Assembly: GCA_030523645.1 (NCBI GenBank) | Contig: JAUNIB010000006.1 | Location: forward strand, 42,155 to 106,154 | DNA length: 64,000 nt | DNA from: Selenomonadaceae bacterium | GTDB taxonomy: Bacteria > Bacillota > Negativicutes > Selenomonadales > Selenomonadaceae | Direction: 5' to 3' | Shown: one piece after another, positions 1-8,570 of the stretch | Numbering within the stretch: position 1 is the first letter of the stretch | How the letters are laid out: each line of letters starts with the position of its first letter | Translations under genes and position numbers: made by a program | The notes under the pieces: generated by a model | The model's input: the letters and a program-made list of their open reading frames with translations, nothing else | Databases searched by the model: none | Told to the model about the DNA's origin: nothing

Positions 1-46
1 GCACAAGGTTCGTCATCTGGTTGTCGTAGAAGAAATCGCAGACTAA
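1..46 (+). CDS. rpmD: 50S ribosomal protein L30, C-terminal end (partial)
   Basis: The first 46 bases read in frame (from base 2) as a 14-residue tail, [14 protein letters not shown], followed by TAA. This matches the usual C-terminus of bacterial L30. Its place directly before rplO is the standard order of the spc operon (rpsE-rpmD-rplO-secY). The gene is cut by the window edge, so only the end can be judged. Confidence 0.85.
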   Translation, partial: HKVRHLVVVEEIAD

Positions 47-63
47 GAGACGGAGGTGCACAA

Positions 64-504
64 ATGAAATTACATGAACTTACCCCGGCACCGGGCAGCC
101 GCAAAGCTGCAACCCGTCGTGGTCGCGGTCTCGGCTCCGGCCTCGGCAAAACTGCCGGCCGTGGTCAGAAAGGTCAGAACTCCCGCTCCGGCGGTGGTGT
201 TCGCACCGGTTTCGAAGGCGGTCAGATGCCTCTGTATCGTCGCCTCCCGAAGCGCGGATTCAAGAATGTATGGGCTGATCAGTTCGCTGAGGTCAATGTT
301 TGCCAGCTGAATGTATTCGAGGATGGCACCGTTGTTACCCCGGTTGAGCTTATCGAAGTCGGCATTCTCAAGAATGTACTCGACGGCGTCCGTGTACTGG
401 GCGACGGAGAGCTCACCAAGAAGCTCACTGTTAAGGCATCCGGCTTTACCAAGAGCGCCGAAGAAAAGATTAAGGCAGCAGGCGGCGAAGTCGAGGTGAT
501 CTGA
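64..504 (+). CDS. rplO: 50S ribosomal protein L15
   Basis: A protein of 146 residues with the typical L15 layout: a basic, Gly/Arg-rich N-terminal extension ([17 protein letters not shown]) that threads into 23S rRNA, then the motif [17 protein letters not shown], then a globular C-terminal half ending in the KAxGGxVEVI-like segment. The length is normal. The start ATG follows GGAGGTG with good spacing. It lies 17 bases after rpmD and 1 base before secY, so it is co-transcribed and probably translationally coupled to secY. A late assembly protein of the large subunit. Confidence 0.98.
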   Translation: MKLHELTPAPGSRKAATRRGRGLGSGLGKTAGRGQKGQNSRSGGGVRTGFEGGQMPLYRRLPKRGFKNVWADQFAEVNVCQLNVFEDGTVVTPVELIEVGILKNVLDGVRVLGDGELTKKLTVKASGFTKSAEEKIKAAGGEVEVI

Positions 505-505
505 G

Positions 506-1762
506 GTGCTTGAAGCCCTTACGAACATCTACAAGGTACCTGAGCTCCGCAAGAAGATTGTATTCACGCTCGTTATGTTTGCGGTATTCCGCCTGGGAAC
601 TCATATCCCGGTGCCGGGTGTAAACCCTGCAGTTATCGAGCAGCTCTTTAACCAGGGCAATCTCTTCGGACTCATGGACTTGTTCTCCGGCGGTGCCCTG
701 AGCAAGTTTTCCATCTTTGCGATGAGTATCACCCCGTATATTAACGCTTCCATTATCATTCAGCTTCTGACTATCGTCTTCCCGACGCTGGAGCAATGGC
801 AAAAGGAAGGTCAGGAAGGGCACAAGAAAACAACTCAGGTAACACGCTATCTCGCTGTTGCATTAGCATTCCTTCAGGCTATCGGCATGGCCGTAGCCCT
901 GAACTCCGCGGTAATCAACCCTGGCATTGTCTCCACCTTGATTATCGCAATCACCCTCACCGCAGGAACAATGCTCCTGATGTGGATTGGTGAACAAATC
1001 ACTGCCTACGGCGTAGGAAACGGCATATCGCTCATAATCTTCGCCGGTATTGTGGCAGCTCTTCCGAAAAACCTGGCAACGATTTATCGTTATACCCAGG
1101 CCGGAACCATTACCTATGGTAATGCTTTATTCTTCATTCTTATCGTTCTCGCCATGGTCGTGTTCGTTGTATTGATTAACGAAGGCCATCGCCGGATTCC
1201 AATCAGCTACACCAAGCGTCTTGCCGGTGGCAGATTGGGCGGCGGACACGCCAGTCATATCCCCCTCAAAGTTAATCAGGCGGGGGTTATCCCAATAATC
1301 TTTGCGTCATCCGTGCTGATGTTTCCGGTAACCATTGCTCAGTTTGTAAAGATCGACTGGGTACAGACCATCGCCGGGTATCTGGCGTGGGGAACACCGC
1401 TGCAGACTGCAATCTATGCACTGCTCATACTGTTCTTCACATACTTTTACACCGCGGTTACCGTAAAGATATCGGATATGGCAGAGAATCTGAAAAAATA
1501 CGGCGGCTTCATCCCGGGCGTTCGTCCGGGTCAGCCTACCGAAGACTATTTAGATCGTGTCTTGACCAGAATCACGCTGGCAGGCGCAGTCTTCCTCGCC
1601 TTCATCGCCATACTGCCGAACCTGGTGTCGGGCATGACCCGCATCGAGGGTGTGTACTTCGGCGGCACGGCACTGCTCATCGTCGTAGGTGTTGCCCTCG
1701 ACACCATGAAGCAGATAGAAGCCATGGTGGTAATGCGTCATTATCAGGGATTTATGAAATAG
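506..1762 (+). CDS. secY: Preprotein translocase subunit SecY
   Basis: A polytopic membrane protein of 418 residues with ten predicted hydrophobic segments. It forms the central pore of the SecYEG channel that exports and inserts proteins at the cytoplasmic membrane. Signature stretches include PGVNPAVI near the N-terminus, [11 protein letters not shown] in the middle and the cytoplasmic-loop arginines ([24 protein letters not shown]) that contact SecA and ribosomes. The start is GTG, one base after the rplO stop, with GAGGTG inside the end of rplO as ribosome-binding site. This arrangement points to coupling with rplO. Confidence 0.98.
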   Translation: MLEALTNIYKVPELRKKIVFTLVMFAVFRLGTHIPVPGVNPAVIEQLFNQGNLFGLMDLFSGGALSKFSIFAMSITPYINASIIIQLLTIVFPTLEQWQKEGQEGHKKTTQVTRYLAVALAFLQAIGMAVALNSAVINPGIVSTLIIAITLTAGTMLLMWIGEQITAYGVGNGISLIIFAGIVAALPKNLATIYRYTQAGTITYGNALFFILIVLAMVVFVVLINEGHRRIPISYTKRLAGGRLGGGHASHIPLKVNQAGVIPIIFASSVLMFPVTIAQFVKIDWVQTIAGYLAWGTPLQTAIYALLILFFTYFYTAVTVKISDMAENLKKYGGFIPGVRPGQPTEDYLDRVLTRITLAGAVFLAFIAILPNLVSGMTRIEGVYFGGTALLIVVGVALDTMKQIEAMVVMRHYQGFMK

Positions 1763-1772
1763 GAGCATAACA

Positions 1773-2417
1773 ATGGTTATACTTTTAATGGGCCCTCCGG
1801 GCGCCGGCAAAGGCACCCAGGCCGTAAGCATGGTTAAGAAGTTCGGTATCCCCCAGATTTCTACCGGTGATATGTTCCGGGCAGCAATCGGACAGGGAAC
1901 CGAGCTTGGCAAAAAGGCCAAGGCATGTATAGATGCTGGACAGCTTGTCCCGGATGAAATCACTATCGGCATCGTCAAAGAGCGTCTCGCTCAGGACGAC
2001 TGCAAGAAGGGTTTCCTCCTGGACGGTTTCCCGCGTACTACTGAGCAGGCAGAGGCTCTTGAGACCATCCTCAAGGAAATTGGACAGGAGCTCACCTGTG
2101 CTCTGAACATCGCCGTACCGAAGGAGCTCCTCGTAGAGAGAGCTGTCGGTCGTCGTGTGTGCCGCAAGTGCGGTGCATCCTTCCACGTCGAGTTCAACCC
2201 CTCCAAAGCTGAGGGCGTCTGCGACGAATGCGGCGGCGAACTTTATCAGCGCGCCGACGACACCAGAGAGACGATGGAAAACCGTCTCTCCGTATATGAA
2301 GCATCCACTCAGCCCCTCATCGACTTCTACGAAGCCAAAGGCAAGTGTGTTGCAGTAGACGGCGATCAGGCAATCGACAAGGTCTTCGCTGACATCGTCA
2401 AGGCTCTTGAGGCCTGA
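1773..2417 (+). CDS. adk: Adenylate kinase, zinc-lid type
   Basis: Adenylate kinase of 214 residues (ATP + AMP = 2 ADP). The P-loop GPPGAGKGT lies at residues 7-15, the AMP-binding DGFPRT motif near residue 85, and the LID carries two CxxC pairs (CRKC and CDEC), the zinc-binding form typical of Firmicutes. AGGAG precedes the ATG. It follows secY by 10 bases. In many Firmicutes map (methionine aminopeptidase) comes next, but here infA follows directly. Confidence 0.98.
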   Translation: MVILLMGPPGAGKGTQAVSMVKKFGIPQISTGDMFRAAIGQGTELGKKAKACIDAGQLVPDEITIGIVKERLAQDDCKKGFLLDGFPRTTEQAEALETILKEIGQELTCALNIAVPKELLVERAVGRRVCRKCGASFHVEFNPSKAEGVCDECGGELYQRADDTRETMENRLSVYEASTQPLIDFYEAKGKCVAVDGDQAIDKVFADIVKALEA

Positions 2418-2462
2418 GGCGGAGAAGCAACCGAGTGATAAAGCACAAAAAAGGAGTAATCC

Positions 2463-2681
2463 ATGTCCAAGCAAGATGTAATTGAAGTAGAAGGGAAGGT
2501 CCTTGAGGCATTGCCCAATGCGATGTTTCAGGTCGAACTTGAAAACGGCCACGTTGTGTTGGCGCATGTATCAGGCAAAATCCGCATGAACTTCATTCGT
2601 ATACTGCCTGGCGATAAGGTCACGCTGGAATTGACTCCGTACGATTTGACGCGTGGCCGCATAACCTACCGTTTCAAATGA
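2463..2681 (+). CDS. infA: Translation initiation factor IF-1
   Basis: IF-1 of 72 residues, a single S1/OB-fold domain that occupies the ribosomal A site during initiation. It carries the family landmarks [15 protein letters not shown], the Asn-Gly turn, [19 protein letters not shown] and the C-terminal [11 protein letters not shown]. The ATG follows AAGGAG. The gene sits between adk and rpmJ, as in other Firmicutes except that map is absent. Confidence 0.98.
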   Translation: MSKQDVIEVEGKVLEALPNAMFQVELENGHVVLAHVSGKIRMNFIRILPGDKVTLELTPYDLTRGRITYRFK

Positions 2682-2758
2682 GCGCAGCCGGCGCAAAAGG
2701 AACGTAATGTACACTGCGCCCCGGGTGGCGTTCAAAGAAGAAAGGAAGGGAGCACGAA

Positions 2759-2872
2759 ATGAAAGTCAAGCCGTCGGTTAAGCCGATTTGCGAAAAGTGC
2801 AAAGTCATTAAGCGCAAAGGCCGTGTAATGGTCATTTGCGAAAACCCGAAACATAAACAGAGACAAGGCTGA
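2759..2872 (+). CDS. rpmJ: 50S ribosomal protein L36, zinc-binding form
   Basis: A 37-residue protein that begins [18 protein letters not shown] and ends KHKQRQG. It keeps all zinc-ribbon ligands (CEKC, then Cys and His in VICENPKH), so it is the C+ form rather than the zinc-independent paralogue. AAGGAAGGGAG lies upstream of the ATG. The position between infA and rpsM is conserved across bacteria. Confidence 0.97.
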   Translation: MKVKPSVKPICEKCKVIKRKGRVMVICENPKHKQRQG

Positions 2873-2895
2873 TTAATTAATAAGGAGGTGCGAAT

Positions 2896-3267
2896 ATGGC
2901 ACGTATTGCCGGTGTAGATTTACCCCGTGACAAAAGAATGGAAATCGCTTTGACATACATTTACGGTATCGGCCCGAAGACTGCTCAGCACATTCTCGCC
3001 GAGACCGGTATCAGCCCGGACCTCCGGGCCCGTGACATCACGGAGGAAGATGTTGCTAAGATCCGTGATCTCATTGAAAAGGAAGAGATCCTGGTCGAAG
3101 GTGATCTCCGTCGTGAGACCAGCCTCAACATCAAGAGACTCGTTGAGATCGGCTGCTATCGCGGTCGCCGTCACCGTCTGGGCCTTCCGGTCCGCGGTCA
3201 GAATACCAAGAACAACGCCCGTACCCGCAAGGGTCCGCGCAAAGCCATCGCAGGCAAGAAGAAATAA
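2896..3267 (+). CDS. rpsM: 30S ribosomal protein S13
   Basis: S13 of 123 residues. The N-terminus [14 protein letters not shown] and the C-terminal tail [19 protein letters not shown] are diagnostic; the tail reaches the decoding region and contacts the P-site tRNA. An AAGGAGGTG ribosome-binding site precedes the ATG. First gene of the alpha-operon block rpsM-rpsK-rpsD-rpoA-rplQ. Confidence 0.98.
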   Translation: MARIAGVDLPRDKRMEIALTYIYGIGPKTAQHILAETGISPDLRARDITEEDVAKIRDLIEKEEILVEGDLRRETSLNIKRLVEIGCYRGRRHRLGLPVRGQNTKNNARTRKGPRKAIAGKKK

Positions 3268-3289
3268 GGCCAGAGGAGGGAAATTCTAA

Positions 3290-3682
3290 GTGGCAGTTAA
3301 GAAAGCAGCGCGTCCGAAGAAAAAGGACCGCAAAAATATTGAATTCGGTGTAGCTCACATCAGCTCCACCTTCAACAACACCATTGTCACCATTGCCGAT
3401 CGTAACGGCAATACGATCTCCTGGGCCAGCGCCGGCGGACTTGGTTTCCGTGGCTCCCGCAAGAGCACCCCGTTTGCCGCTCAGATGGCAGCAGAGACCG
3501 CTGCCAAGGCTGCAATGGAGCATGGCCTCAAGCAGATCGAAGTATTCGTAAAGGGACCTGGTGCAGGTCGTGAAGCAGCTATCCGCTCGCTCCAGGCTAC
3601 CGGTCTTACCATCGACATGATCAAGGATGTAACGCCGATTCCGCATAACGGCTGCCGTCCGCCGAAGCGTCGCAGAGTGTAA
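3290..3682 (+). CDS. rpsK: 30S ribosomal protein S11
   Basis: S11 of 130 residues, a platform protein of the small subunit near the mRNA exit. Recognised by [37 protein letters not shown] and the C-terminal [18 protein letters not shown]. The start codon is GTG, with AGAGGAGGG upstream. It is 22 bases from rpsM and 19 bases from rpsD. Confidence 0.98.
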   Translation: MAVKKAARPKKKDRKNIEFGVAHISSTFNNTIVTIADRNGNTISWASAGGLGFRGSRKSTPFAAQMAAETAAKAAMEHGLKQIEVFVKGPGAGREAAIRSLQATGLTIDMIKDVTPIPHNGCRPPKRRRV

Positions 3683-3701
3683 TTGGGAGGGTAAAAGAAC
3701 A

Positions 3702-4295
3702 ATGGCAATTGATAGAACAGCAAGCCTCAAGCGTTGCCGCTCCCTCGGCCTCGAGCCGGCAATGGTCGGTCTTTCTAAGAAGTCCAAGCGTCAGGTCCGC
3801 CGCACCAACCGTAAGGTTTCTGAGTACGGCCTGCAGCTCAAGGAAAAGCAGAAAGCCAAATTCATCTACGGCGTACTTGAGAAACAGTTCCGCGGCTACT
3901 ACGACAAGGCAAAGAAGATTGCCGGTGTTACCGGTGAAAACCTTCTCATCCTTCTCGAGCGCCGCCTTGATAATGTAGTATATCGTCTCGGCCTCGCTAC
4001 CACCCGCCGCGCAGCTCGCCAGGTGGTTCGCCATGGTCACATCCTCGTTAACGGCAAGCGTGTGGACATCCCCTCCGCTCTCGTCCGTGTCGGCGATGTA
4101 ATCACCGTAGCTGAGAAGAGCCGTCAGAACGCCTACTTCAAGGCTCTGGCTGATGGCTACAATACCCTTTCCGTACCGGTTTGGATCGAAGCCGATAAGG
4201 ACAACATGAAGGGCACCGTTACTCGTTTCCCGGCTCGTACCGAAATCGATACCCCGGTAAATGAGCAGGCTATCGTCGAGCTCTATTCCAAGTAA
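3702..4295 (+). CDS. rpsD: 30S ribosomal protein S4
   Basis: S4 of 197 residues with an N-terminal domain lacking the zinc cysteines of the C+ form, followed by the S4 RNA-binding domain ([21 protein letters not shown] and [17 protein letters not shown]). It is a primary 16S rRNA binder, and in other bacteria it represses the alpha operon by binding its mRNA. Its location inside the operon, before rpoA, would allow such feedback here, but no specific operator structure was verified. Confidence 0.98.
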   Translation: MAIDRTASLKRCRSLGLEPAMVGLSKKSKRQVRRTNRKVSEYGLQLKEKQKAKFIYGVLEKQFRGYYDKAKKIAGVTGENLLILLERRLDNVVYRLGLATTRRAARQVVRHGHILVNGKRVDIPSALVRVGDVITVAEKSRQNAYFKALADGYNTLSVPVWIEADKDNMKGTVTRFPARTEIDTPVNEQAIVELYSK

Positions 4296-4349
4296 TTTCC
4301 TAGCGAGATAAGTAATCAATGGTAGGAAAACAGGAGGAGGTTTGACAAT

Positions 4350-5321
4350 ATGCTCGAAAACATGGTAATACCGTCGATTCAGGCCGAGAGAAACTCGGAC
4401 GGAGATGTCAATCACGGCACCTTCGTATGCGGGCCGCTGGAAAGAGGCTTCGGCACCACCCTGGGCAATGCCCTTCGTCGCGTGCTCCTTTCTTCTCTTC
4501 CCGGTGCAGCCATCACCTCCATCAAAATCGATGGGGTGCTGCATGAGTTTTCGACAATCCCCGGTGTCCGGGAAGATGTCACGAACATCGTCCTCAACCT
4601 CAAACAGCTCTGCCTCAAGATGCATACCGATGAGCCGCAGCTCATCCGTATCGACATAGAGGGTGAAAAGGAAATAACCGCTGCAGATATTCAGACCACC
4701 GCTGATGTAGAGGTTCTCAACAAGGATCTCCACATCGCAACTCTGAACGATGAAGCCAAGCTCCACATGGAAATGACTGTAGAGCGCGGCCGCGGCTATG
4801 TTCCTTCAGAGAAAAACAAAAAGAGTGATGATCCAATCGGCCTTATTCCGATTGATTCCATCTTTTCGCCGATTCTCCGCGTGAACTGCGTCGTATCCCC
4901 GACTCGCGTCGGCAATGTCACAGACTATGACAAGCTGACCATCGATGTCTGGACCGACGGCTCCATCACCCCGGAGGAAGCTCTCAGCAGATCGGCAGAA
5001 ATCCTCATCATCCATCTCGGGTACTTCAAGGAGTTGGCTAAGCCGGAAGAGGATGGCCTCCTGAAAGGCATTTCCGAGTCCGACCCCGTCACTGACGAGC
5101 CCAAGCAGACTCCTGTACTCACGATGCCCATCGAGGATCTCGATCTTTCGGTACGTTCCTACAACTGTCTGAAGCGCGCGGCAATCAACTCCGTCGGAGA
5201 CCTGATTGTAAAGACCGAAGATGACATGATGAAGGTTCGTAATCTCGGACGCAAGTCTCTCGACGAAGTCAAGAAGAAGCTTGACGAACTCGGAGTAGCA
5301 CTTGCAAAACCTGAAGAATAA
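4350..5321 (+). CDS. rpoA: DNA-directed RNA polymerase subunit alpha
   Basis: RNA polymerase alpha of 323 residues. The N-terminal dimerisation and assembly domain (about residues 1-235) contains [23 protein letters not shown] flexible acidic linker leads to the C-terminal domain (about 255-320) with the helix-hairpin-helix [14 protein letters not shown] and [14 protein letters not shown], which bind UP elements and activators. GGAGGAGG precedes the ATG. Length and order are normal. Confidence 0.98.
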   Translation: MLENMVIPSIQAERNSDGDVNHGTFVCGPLERGFGTTLGNALRRVLLSSLPGAAITSIKIDGVLHEFSTIPGVREDVTNIVLNLKQLCLKMHTDEPQLIRIDIEGEKEITAADIQTTADVEVLNKDLHIATLNDEAKLHMEMTVERGRGYVPSEKNKKSDDPIGLIPIDSIFSPILRVNCVVSPTRVGNVTDYDKLTIDVWTDGSITPEEALSRSAEILIIHLGYFKELAKPEEDGLLKGISESDPVTDEPKQTPVLTMPIEDLDLSVRSYNCLKRAAINSVGDLIVKTEDDMMKVRNLGRKSLDEVKKKLDELGVALAKPEE

Positions 5322-5337
5322 GGAAAGAGGTACATAA

Positions 5338-5676
5338 ATGGCTTATAGAAAACTCGGTCGCGATTCCAGCGCCCGTAAAGCACTCTTTAAGAGCATCCTG
5401 ACCTCTCTCTTCCAGCATGGTCGGATTGAGACTACCGAAGCTAAGGCCAAAGAAATCAGCGGCCTGGCTGAGCAGCTCATCACTCTGGCTAAGGTAGGCG
5501 ACCTCGCCTCCCGCCGTATGGCTATTGCCCGCCTTGCTGATGAAGATGTTGTCAGAAAGCTCTTCGGCGAAATCGCTGCTAAGTACAGCGATCGTCAGGG
5601 TGGCTACACCCGTATCATGAAGCTCGGCCCCCGTCGCGGCGATGCTGCCCCGATGGTAATCATCGAGCTCGTGTAA
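5338..5676 (+). CDS. rplQ: 50S ribosomal protein L17
   Basis: L17 of 112 residues. It begins [17 protein letters not shown] and ends with the conserved [17 protein letters not shown](V)IIELV. It is the last gene of the ribosomal operon and is followed within 25 bases by a strong terminator. The ECF-transporter genes that follow rplQ in many Firmicutes are absent here. Confidence 0.98.
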   Translation: MAYRKLGRDSSARKALFKSILTSLFQHGRIETTEAKAKEISGLAEQLITLAKVGDLASRRMAIARLADEDVVRKLFGEIAAKYSDRQGGYTRIMKLGPRRGDAAPMVIIELV

Positions 5677-5699
5677 TCGGCTGATAAAGCATAAAATGT

Positions 5700-5728
5700 C
5701 CCGGTGGAGAAATCCACCGGGATTTTTT
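5700..5728 (+). terminator. Rho-independent terminator of the ribosomal operon
   Basis: A 9-bp perfect stem CCCGGTGGA/TCCACCGGG closed by a GAAA tetraloop and followed by six T residues, 23 bases after the rplQ stop. Confidence 0.95.
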
Positions 5729-5743
5729 ATGCTATGACCGGGA

Positions 5744-5772
5744 TTGACGGCACTTGGGGCGGAATATATAAT
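5744..5772 (+). promoter_or_regulatory. Sigma-70 type promoter for the DUF3089 gene
   Basis: TTGACG (5744-5749) and TATAAT (5767-5772) are separated by exactly 17 bases. They lie after the ribosomal terminator and 25 bases before the chosen ATG. The promoter overlaps the start of the longest possible reading frame, which supports the shorter start at 5798. Confidence 0.8.
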
Positions 5773-5797
5773 TGGAAAAAAGGGAAGGTGGACGAAC

Positions 5798-6805
5798 ATG
5801 GGAAAATTTATGAGAGCTGCGTATTTGAGGGTAGTACTGCATGGCATAATCGTATGCCTGCTTACTATTATGGCGTCTACCGCCTTTGCGGAGGATATAG
5901 ACTACAGCCAGCAGTCAAACTGGGCCTACTACGGAATCGGAGACGCAGCAGAGAAGCCGGCAGATCTCTTTATTGTCTGCCCCACGGTAGATATGGGGCG
6001 GCAGGGAAACCGGGTAATATCTCTGGCTGACGAAAAGATGAGGGGAAAATTCGTCGGGGCGCTGAACATGGAGCGTGGTATCTACGAAGAGAATACCCGG
6101 ATGTTTGCGCCTTACTATCGACAGGTCGCTTTTCCGGTGTATGATTTGAGTCCGGTCGAGCAGGAGAAATATCTCAGTCAGGCCTACGCTGATGTGAGGG
6201 AGGCTTTCAGATATTATCTGGAGAACTTGAACGAGGGGAGACCCATTGTGCTGGCGGGCTTCTCTCAGGGCGCGGACATGACCCTGCGGCTCATGAAGGG
6301 ATTCTTCGATGATAAAGCTCTGCAGGAAAAGCTGGTGGCGGCCTATGCTATCGGCTGGCGTCTCACCGAAGAAGAAGTAAAGGAATACCCATGGCTTCGG
6401 ATTGCTCAGGGAGAGCGTGATACAGGTGTCATCATCATCTATAATACCGAGAAGGTAGGCGTAGAGGAATCGAAAATGATTCCCCGCGGAGTCAAGACTT
6501 TGGCGGTAAATCCTCTGAACTGGCGTCAGGACAGTGAGCCGGCCGGAAAAGAACTGAATCTCGGGGGCTGCTTCACGACCTACAGCGGAGCAATAAAGGA
6601 AGAGATACCGGAAATTACCGGTGCCTATATCGACGAGAAGCGGGGCAGTCTGATTGTGACGGACATCTGGGGGCCGCGATTTCCAAAGGCGTTGACAGGC
6701 AAGGGCTCCTATCATGTTTATGACTTCCAGTTCTTCTTCCGCAACCTTCAAAAGAATGTGGGAGACAGAATAGAAGCCTATCTGGAAAGCCACGAAAGTC
6801 ACTAA
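5798..6805 (+). CDS. Secreted DUF3089-type alpha/beta-hydrolase
   Basis: A protein of 335 residues that starts at the ATG preceded by AAGGGAAGG; the longer frame would begin inside the promoter. An N-terminal hydrophobic stretch ending in ASTAFA (residues 10-31) looks like a cleavable signal peptide. The rest resembles the DUF3089 group of alpha/beta hydrolases: ADLFIVCPTVD near the mature N-terminus and the nucleophile elbow GFSQG (Ser156) followed by a Met/Leu-rich helix. A late HVYDFQFFF segment may carry the catalytic His. The substrate is unknown; esterase or lipase activity on envelope or dietary lipid is a guess. It is monocistronic between a terminator and the thiW leader. Confidence 0.75.
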   Translation: MGKFMRAAYLRVVLHGIIVCLLTIMASTAFAEDIDYSQQSNWAYYGIGDAAEKPADLFIVCPTVDMGRQGNRVISLADEKMRGKFVGALNMERGIYEENTRMFAPYYRQVAFPVYDLSPVEQEKYLSQAYADVREAFRYYLENLNEGRPIVLAGFSQGADMTLRLMKGFFDDKALQEKLVAAYAIGWRLTEEEVKEYPWLRIAQGERDTGVIIIYNTEKVGVEESKMIPRGVKTLAVNPLNWRQDSEPAGKELNLGGCFTTYSGAIKEEIPEITGAYIDEKRGSLIVTDIWGPRFPKALTGKGSYHVYDFQFFFRNLQKNVGDRIEAYLESHESH

Positions 6806-6879
6806 GACTGCTTGACAGCAGCGGTATAATAAAAAAGACAGGAAAGCCTGCGGGGGAGCGCCCGGAGGTTTGTCGGACA

Positions 6880-6975
6880 GATAGATAGCGAGGGAGCCTG
6901 TGTTGCAGGCTGAGAGGAAGCCGTGAGCTTCGACCGTCGTTTGCATAGTGCAGGCGATTCACTGCCGGGGGCAGA
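6880..6975 (+). promoter_or_regulatory. TPP-riboswitch-like leader of thiW-thiM (variant 3' half)
   Basis: The 5' half follows the thiamine pyrophosphate (THI-box) pattern: GGGAGCCTG, a loop, CAGGCTGAGAG (6892-6916), then a GAAGC/GCTTC hairpin and GACC (6917-6934). The 3' half holds a TTTGC/GCAGG hairpin with an ATAGT loop and a GCG (about 6940-6956), resembling the second arm, but the usual ACCTGA and AGGGA segments are missing or shortened. The position upstream of thiazole salvage genes and of a terminator supports a regulatory role. It could be a decayed or variant aptamer, and its ligand cannot be stated. Confidence 0.55.
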
Positions 6976-7008
6976 GTATATCTTCTTGTCGCATTTTTTC
7001 AAAAAATT

Positions 7009-7056
7009 ATCCACTCTGCTCGCGGAGAATAATCTGACGAGGGAGTGGATTTTTTT
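7009..7056 (+). terminator. Leader terminator (expression platform) before thiW
   Basis: ATCCACTC (7009-7016) pairs with GAGTGGAT (7043-7050), an inner CTCG/CGAG helix extends the stem, and six T residues follow. It lies between the TPP-like leader and thiW with no gene upstream to terminate, so it is best read as the regulated terminator of the leader. Confidence 0.75.
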
Positions 7057-7063
7057 GAAGGAA

Positions 7064-7600
7064 ATGAGAGAGCAAAAGGGAAGAAACAGCAAGGTGCTGC
7101 GGCTTGTAATGATGGGCGTGCTTATCGGACTGGGAGTGGTCATCTCCCCAATCCTGCGCATTGAAGGAATGTGTCCTATGGCGCACCTTATCAATATCAC
7201 TGGGGCAGTGCTGCTGGGGCCGGCGGAGGCATTCACGGCAGCGACCCTTATCGGTATTATCCGCATGGCGACGATGGGTATTCCTCCCCTGGCGCTGACC
7301 GGTGCTGTCTTCGGCGCGCTGCTGTCCGGCCTGCTGTATCGCTGCAGCGGCGGCCGCATCTGGGCGGCGGTGCTGGGCGAGATAGTCGGTACCGGTATCA
7401 TCGGTGCTATCGTCAGCTATCCGGTGATGACGCTGCTCTACGGACGGACGGGTCTGACCTGGTTCTTCTATGTGCCGCTGTTTATCAGTGGGACTATCAT
7501 CGGCGGTGCCTGTGCGTTCCTGCTGCTGAAAGCATTGGCAAGGAACGGTGCGCTGGCAGACATACAGAGACGATTGGGAAGCAGAGTGTATAAGGAATGA
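7064..7600 (+). CDS. thiW: ThiW, thiazole-specific ECF transporter S component
   Basis: A hydrophobic protein of about 178 residues with five or six membrane segments. The N-terminal run GVLIGLGVVISPILRI and PMAHLINITGAVLLGP are hallmarks of ThiW, the substrate-binding (S) subunit of an energy-coupling-factor importer for hydroxyethylthiazole. The shared ECF ATPases and T subunit are not in this window. The frame is open upstream through the leader terminator, so a start at 7064 is preferred; GTG at 7094, with AGGGAAG upstream, is an alternative. It overlaps thiM by the ATGA quartet, so the two are translationally coupled. Confidence 0.8.
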   Translation: MREQKGRNSKVLRLVMMGVLIGLGVVISPILRIEGMCPMAHLINITGAVLLGPAEAFTAATLIGIIRMATMGIPPLALTGAVFGALLSGLLYRCSGGRIWAAVLGEIVGTGIIGAIVSYPVMTLLYGRTGLTWFFYVPLFISGTIIGGACAFLLLKALARNGALADIQRRLGSRVYKE

Positions 7601-8430
7601 AGGAACAGATTGCCGCAGCTATAGAGGCTGTGCGGGAAAAGAAACCCCTGACCCATGTTATAACTCATCAGATAACGGCCAACGATACAGCCAATGCGAT
7701 ACTGGCACTGGGAGCAAGGCCCATTATGGCAGAGCATCCGGCGGAGATAAAGGAAATCGTCGCGGCGGTGTCGGCGCTGGGGGTAAGTCTGGGGAATATC
7801 AACGATAGCCGTCTGCAGGCAATAAGGATAGCGGGGGAGACTGCCTGCGGCAGTCACAAGCCACACATCATCGACTGTGTAGGAACGGCGGTGAGCCGTC
7901 TGCGGTTTGACTTCGCCCATGACTACATATCCGGCTGCCGGCCGGCGGTGGTGAAGGGCAACGCCTCGGAGCTGCTGGCTCTGGTGGGCTGCAGCAGTCA
8001 TGCTGTCGGAGTGGATGCCGGCGAGGAGGACGCCCTGTATCGCCGACTGTCAGAGGGAAGGAATGACTCGGCAGAGCTAAAGGCATTGAGCGACTTCTCC
8101 CGACAGAATAAGACGGTGGTTGTCATCACCGGAGAACAGGACATCGTTATTGCGGAAAAAAATGTTGCACTTGTTTCAAACGGCACCCCTCTGCTGGGGA
8201 GAATTACCGGTACCGGCTGTATGCTCACCGGAATTATCACCGCATTTCTGGGGGCAGGAGCAGCACCTCTGACGGCGGCGCTGGCCGGACTGACAGTCCT
8301 GGGGGCAGCGGGTGAAAAGGCGGCAGCACAGGCAGGAATCAACCATCCCGGCACCTTCCACAGTCTGCTCTTTGATGCACTGGCGGAGATTTCTCCGGCA
8401 AATCTTGAAGCAAAAGTAAAAATGATTTGA
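7597..8430 (+). CDS. thiM: Hydroxyethylthiazole kinase
   Basis: A ribokinase-fold enzyme of 277 residues that phosphorylates 4-methyl-5-(2-hydroxyethyl)thiazole for thiamine salvage. Family marks are THVITHQITANDTANAILALGA at the N-terminus, DCVGTAVSRLRF in the centre and the anion-hole motif GTGCMLTG near residue 207. Length is normal for ThiM. It overlaps thiW, so uptake and phosphorylation of thiazole are expressed together under the TPP-like leader. The thiD and thiE partners are not in the window. Confidence 0.93.
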   Translation: MKEQIAAAIEAVREKKPLTHVITHQITANDTANAILALGARPIMAEHPAEIKEIVAAVSALGVSLGNINDSRLQAIRIAGETACGSHKPHIIDCVGTAVSRLRFDFAHDYISGCRPAVVKGNASELLALVGCSSHAVGVDAGEEDALYRRLSEGRNDSAELKALSDFSRQNKTVVVITGEQDIVIAEKNVALVSNGTPLLGRITGTGCMLTGIITAFLGAGAAPLTAALAGLTVLGAAGEKAAAQAGINHPGTFHSLLFDALAEISPANLEAKVKMI

Positions 8431-8432
8431 AG

Positions 8433-8479
8433 AAAAGGGTAAATTTTCGCAAGAATTTTCGAAAATTTACCCTTTTTTG
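8433..8479 (+). terminator. Terminator after thiM
   Basis: A 17-bp perfect inverted repeat (8433-8449 with 8460-8476) around a 10-base loop, with a T-run at the right end, 2 bases after the thiM stop. Confidence 0.92.
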
Positions 8480-8570
8480 TCATGAAAGACCTTTTATTGG
8501 TATTCTCGATAGGTTATAATAGCCACAAGATAAATTTTCGCGAGAAAACTCGAGAAGGGAGATACAATAA

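Noticed and set aside
6812..6830. TTGACA followed by TATAAT upstream of the TPP-like leader
   Set aside because: The two hexamers are only 7 bases apart, too close for a sigma-70 promoter. The TATAAT at 6825 may still be a -10, but no matching -35 was found.
8480..8570. LexA/SOS box in the recA promoter
   Set aside because: No GAAC-N4-GTTC or similar palindrome is present. TTCTCGA and TCGAGAA form distant inverted repeats (about 45 bases apart), which is not a known operator layout.
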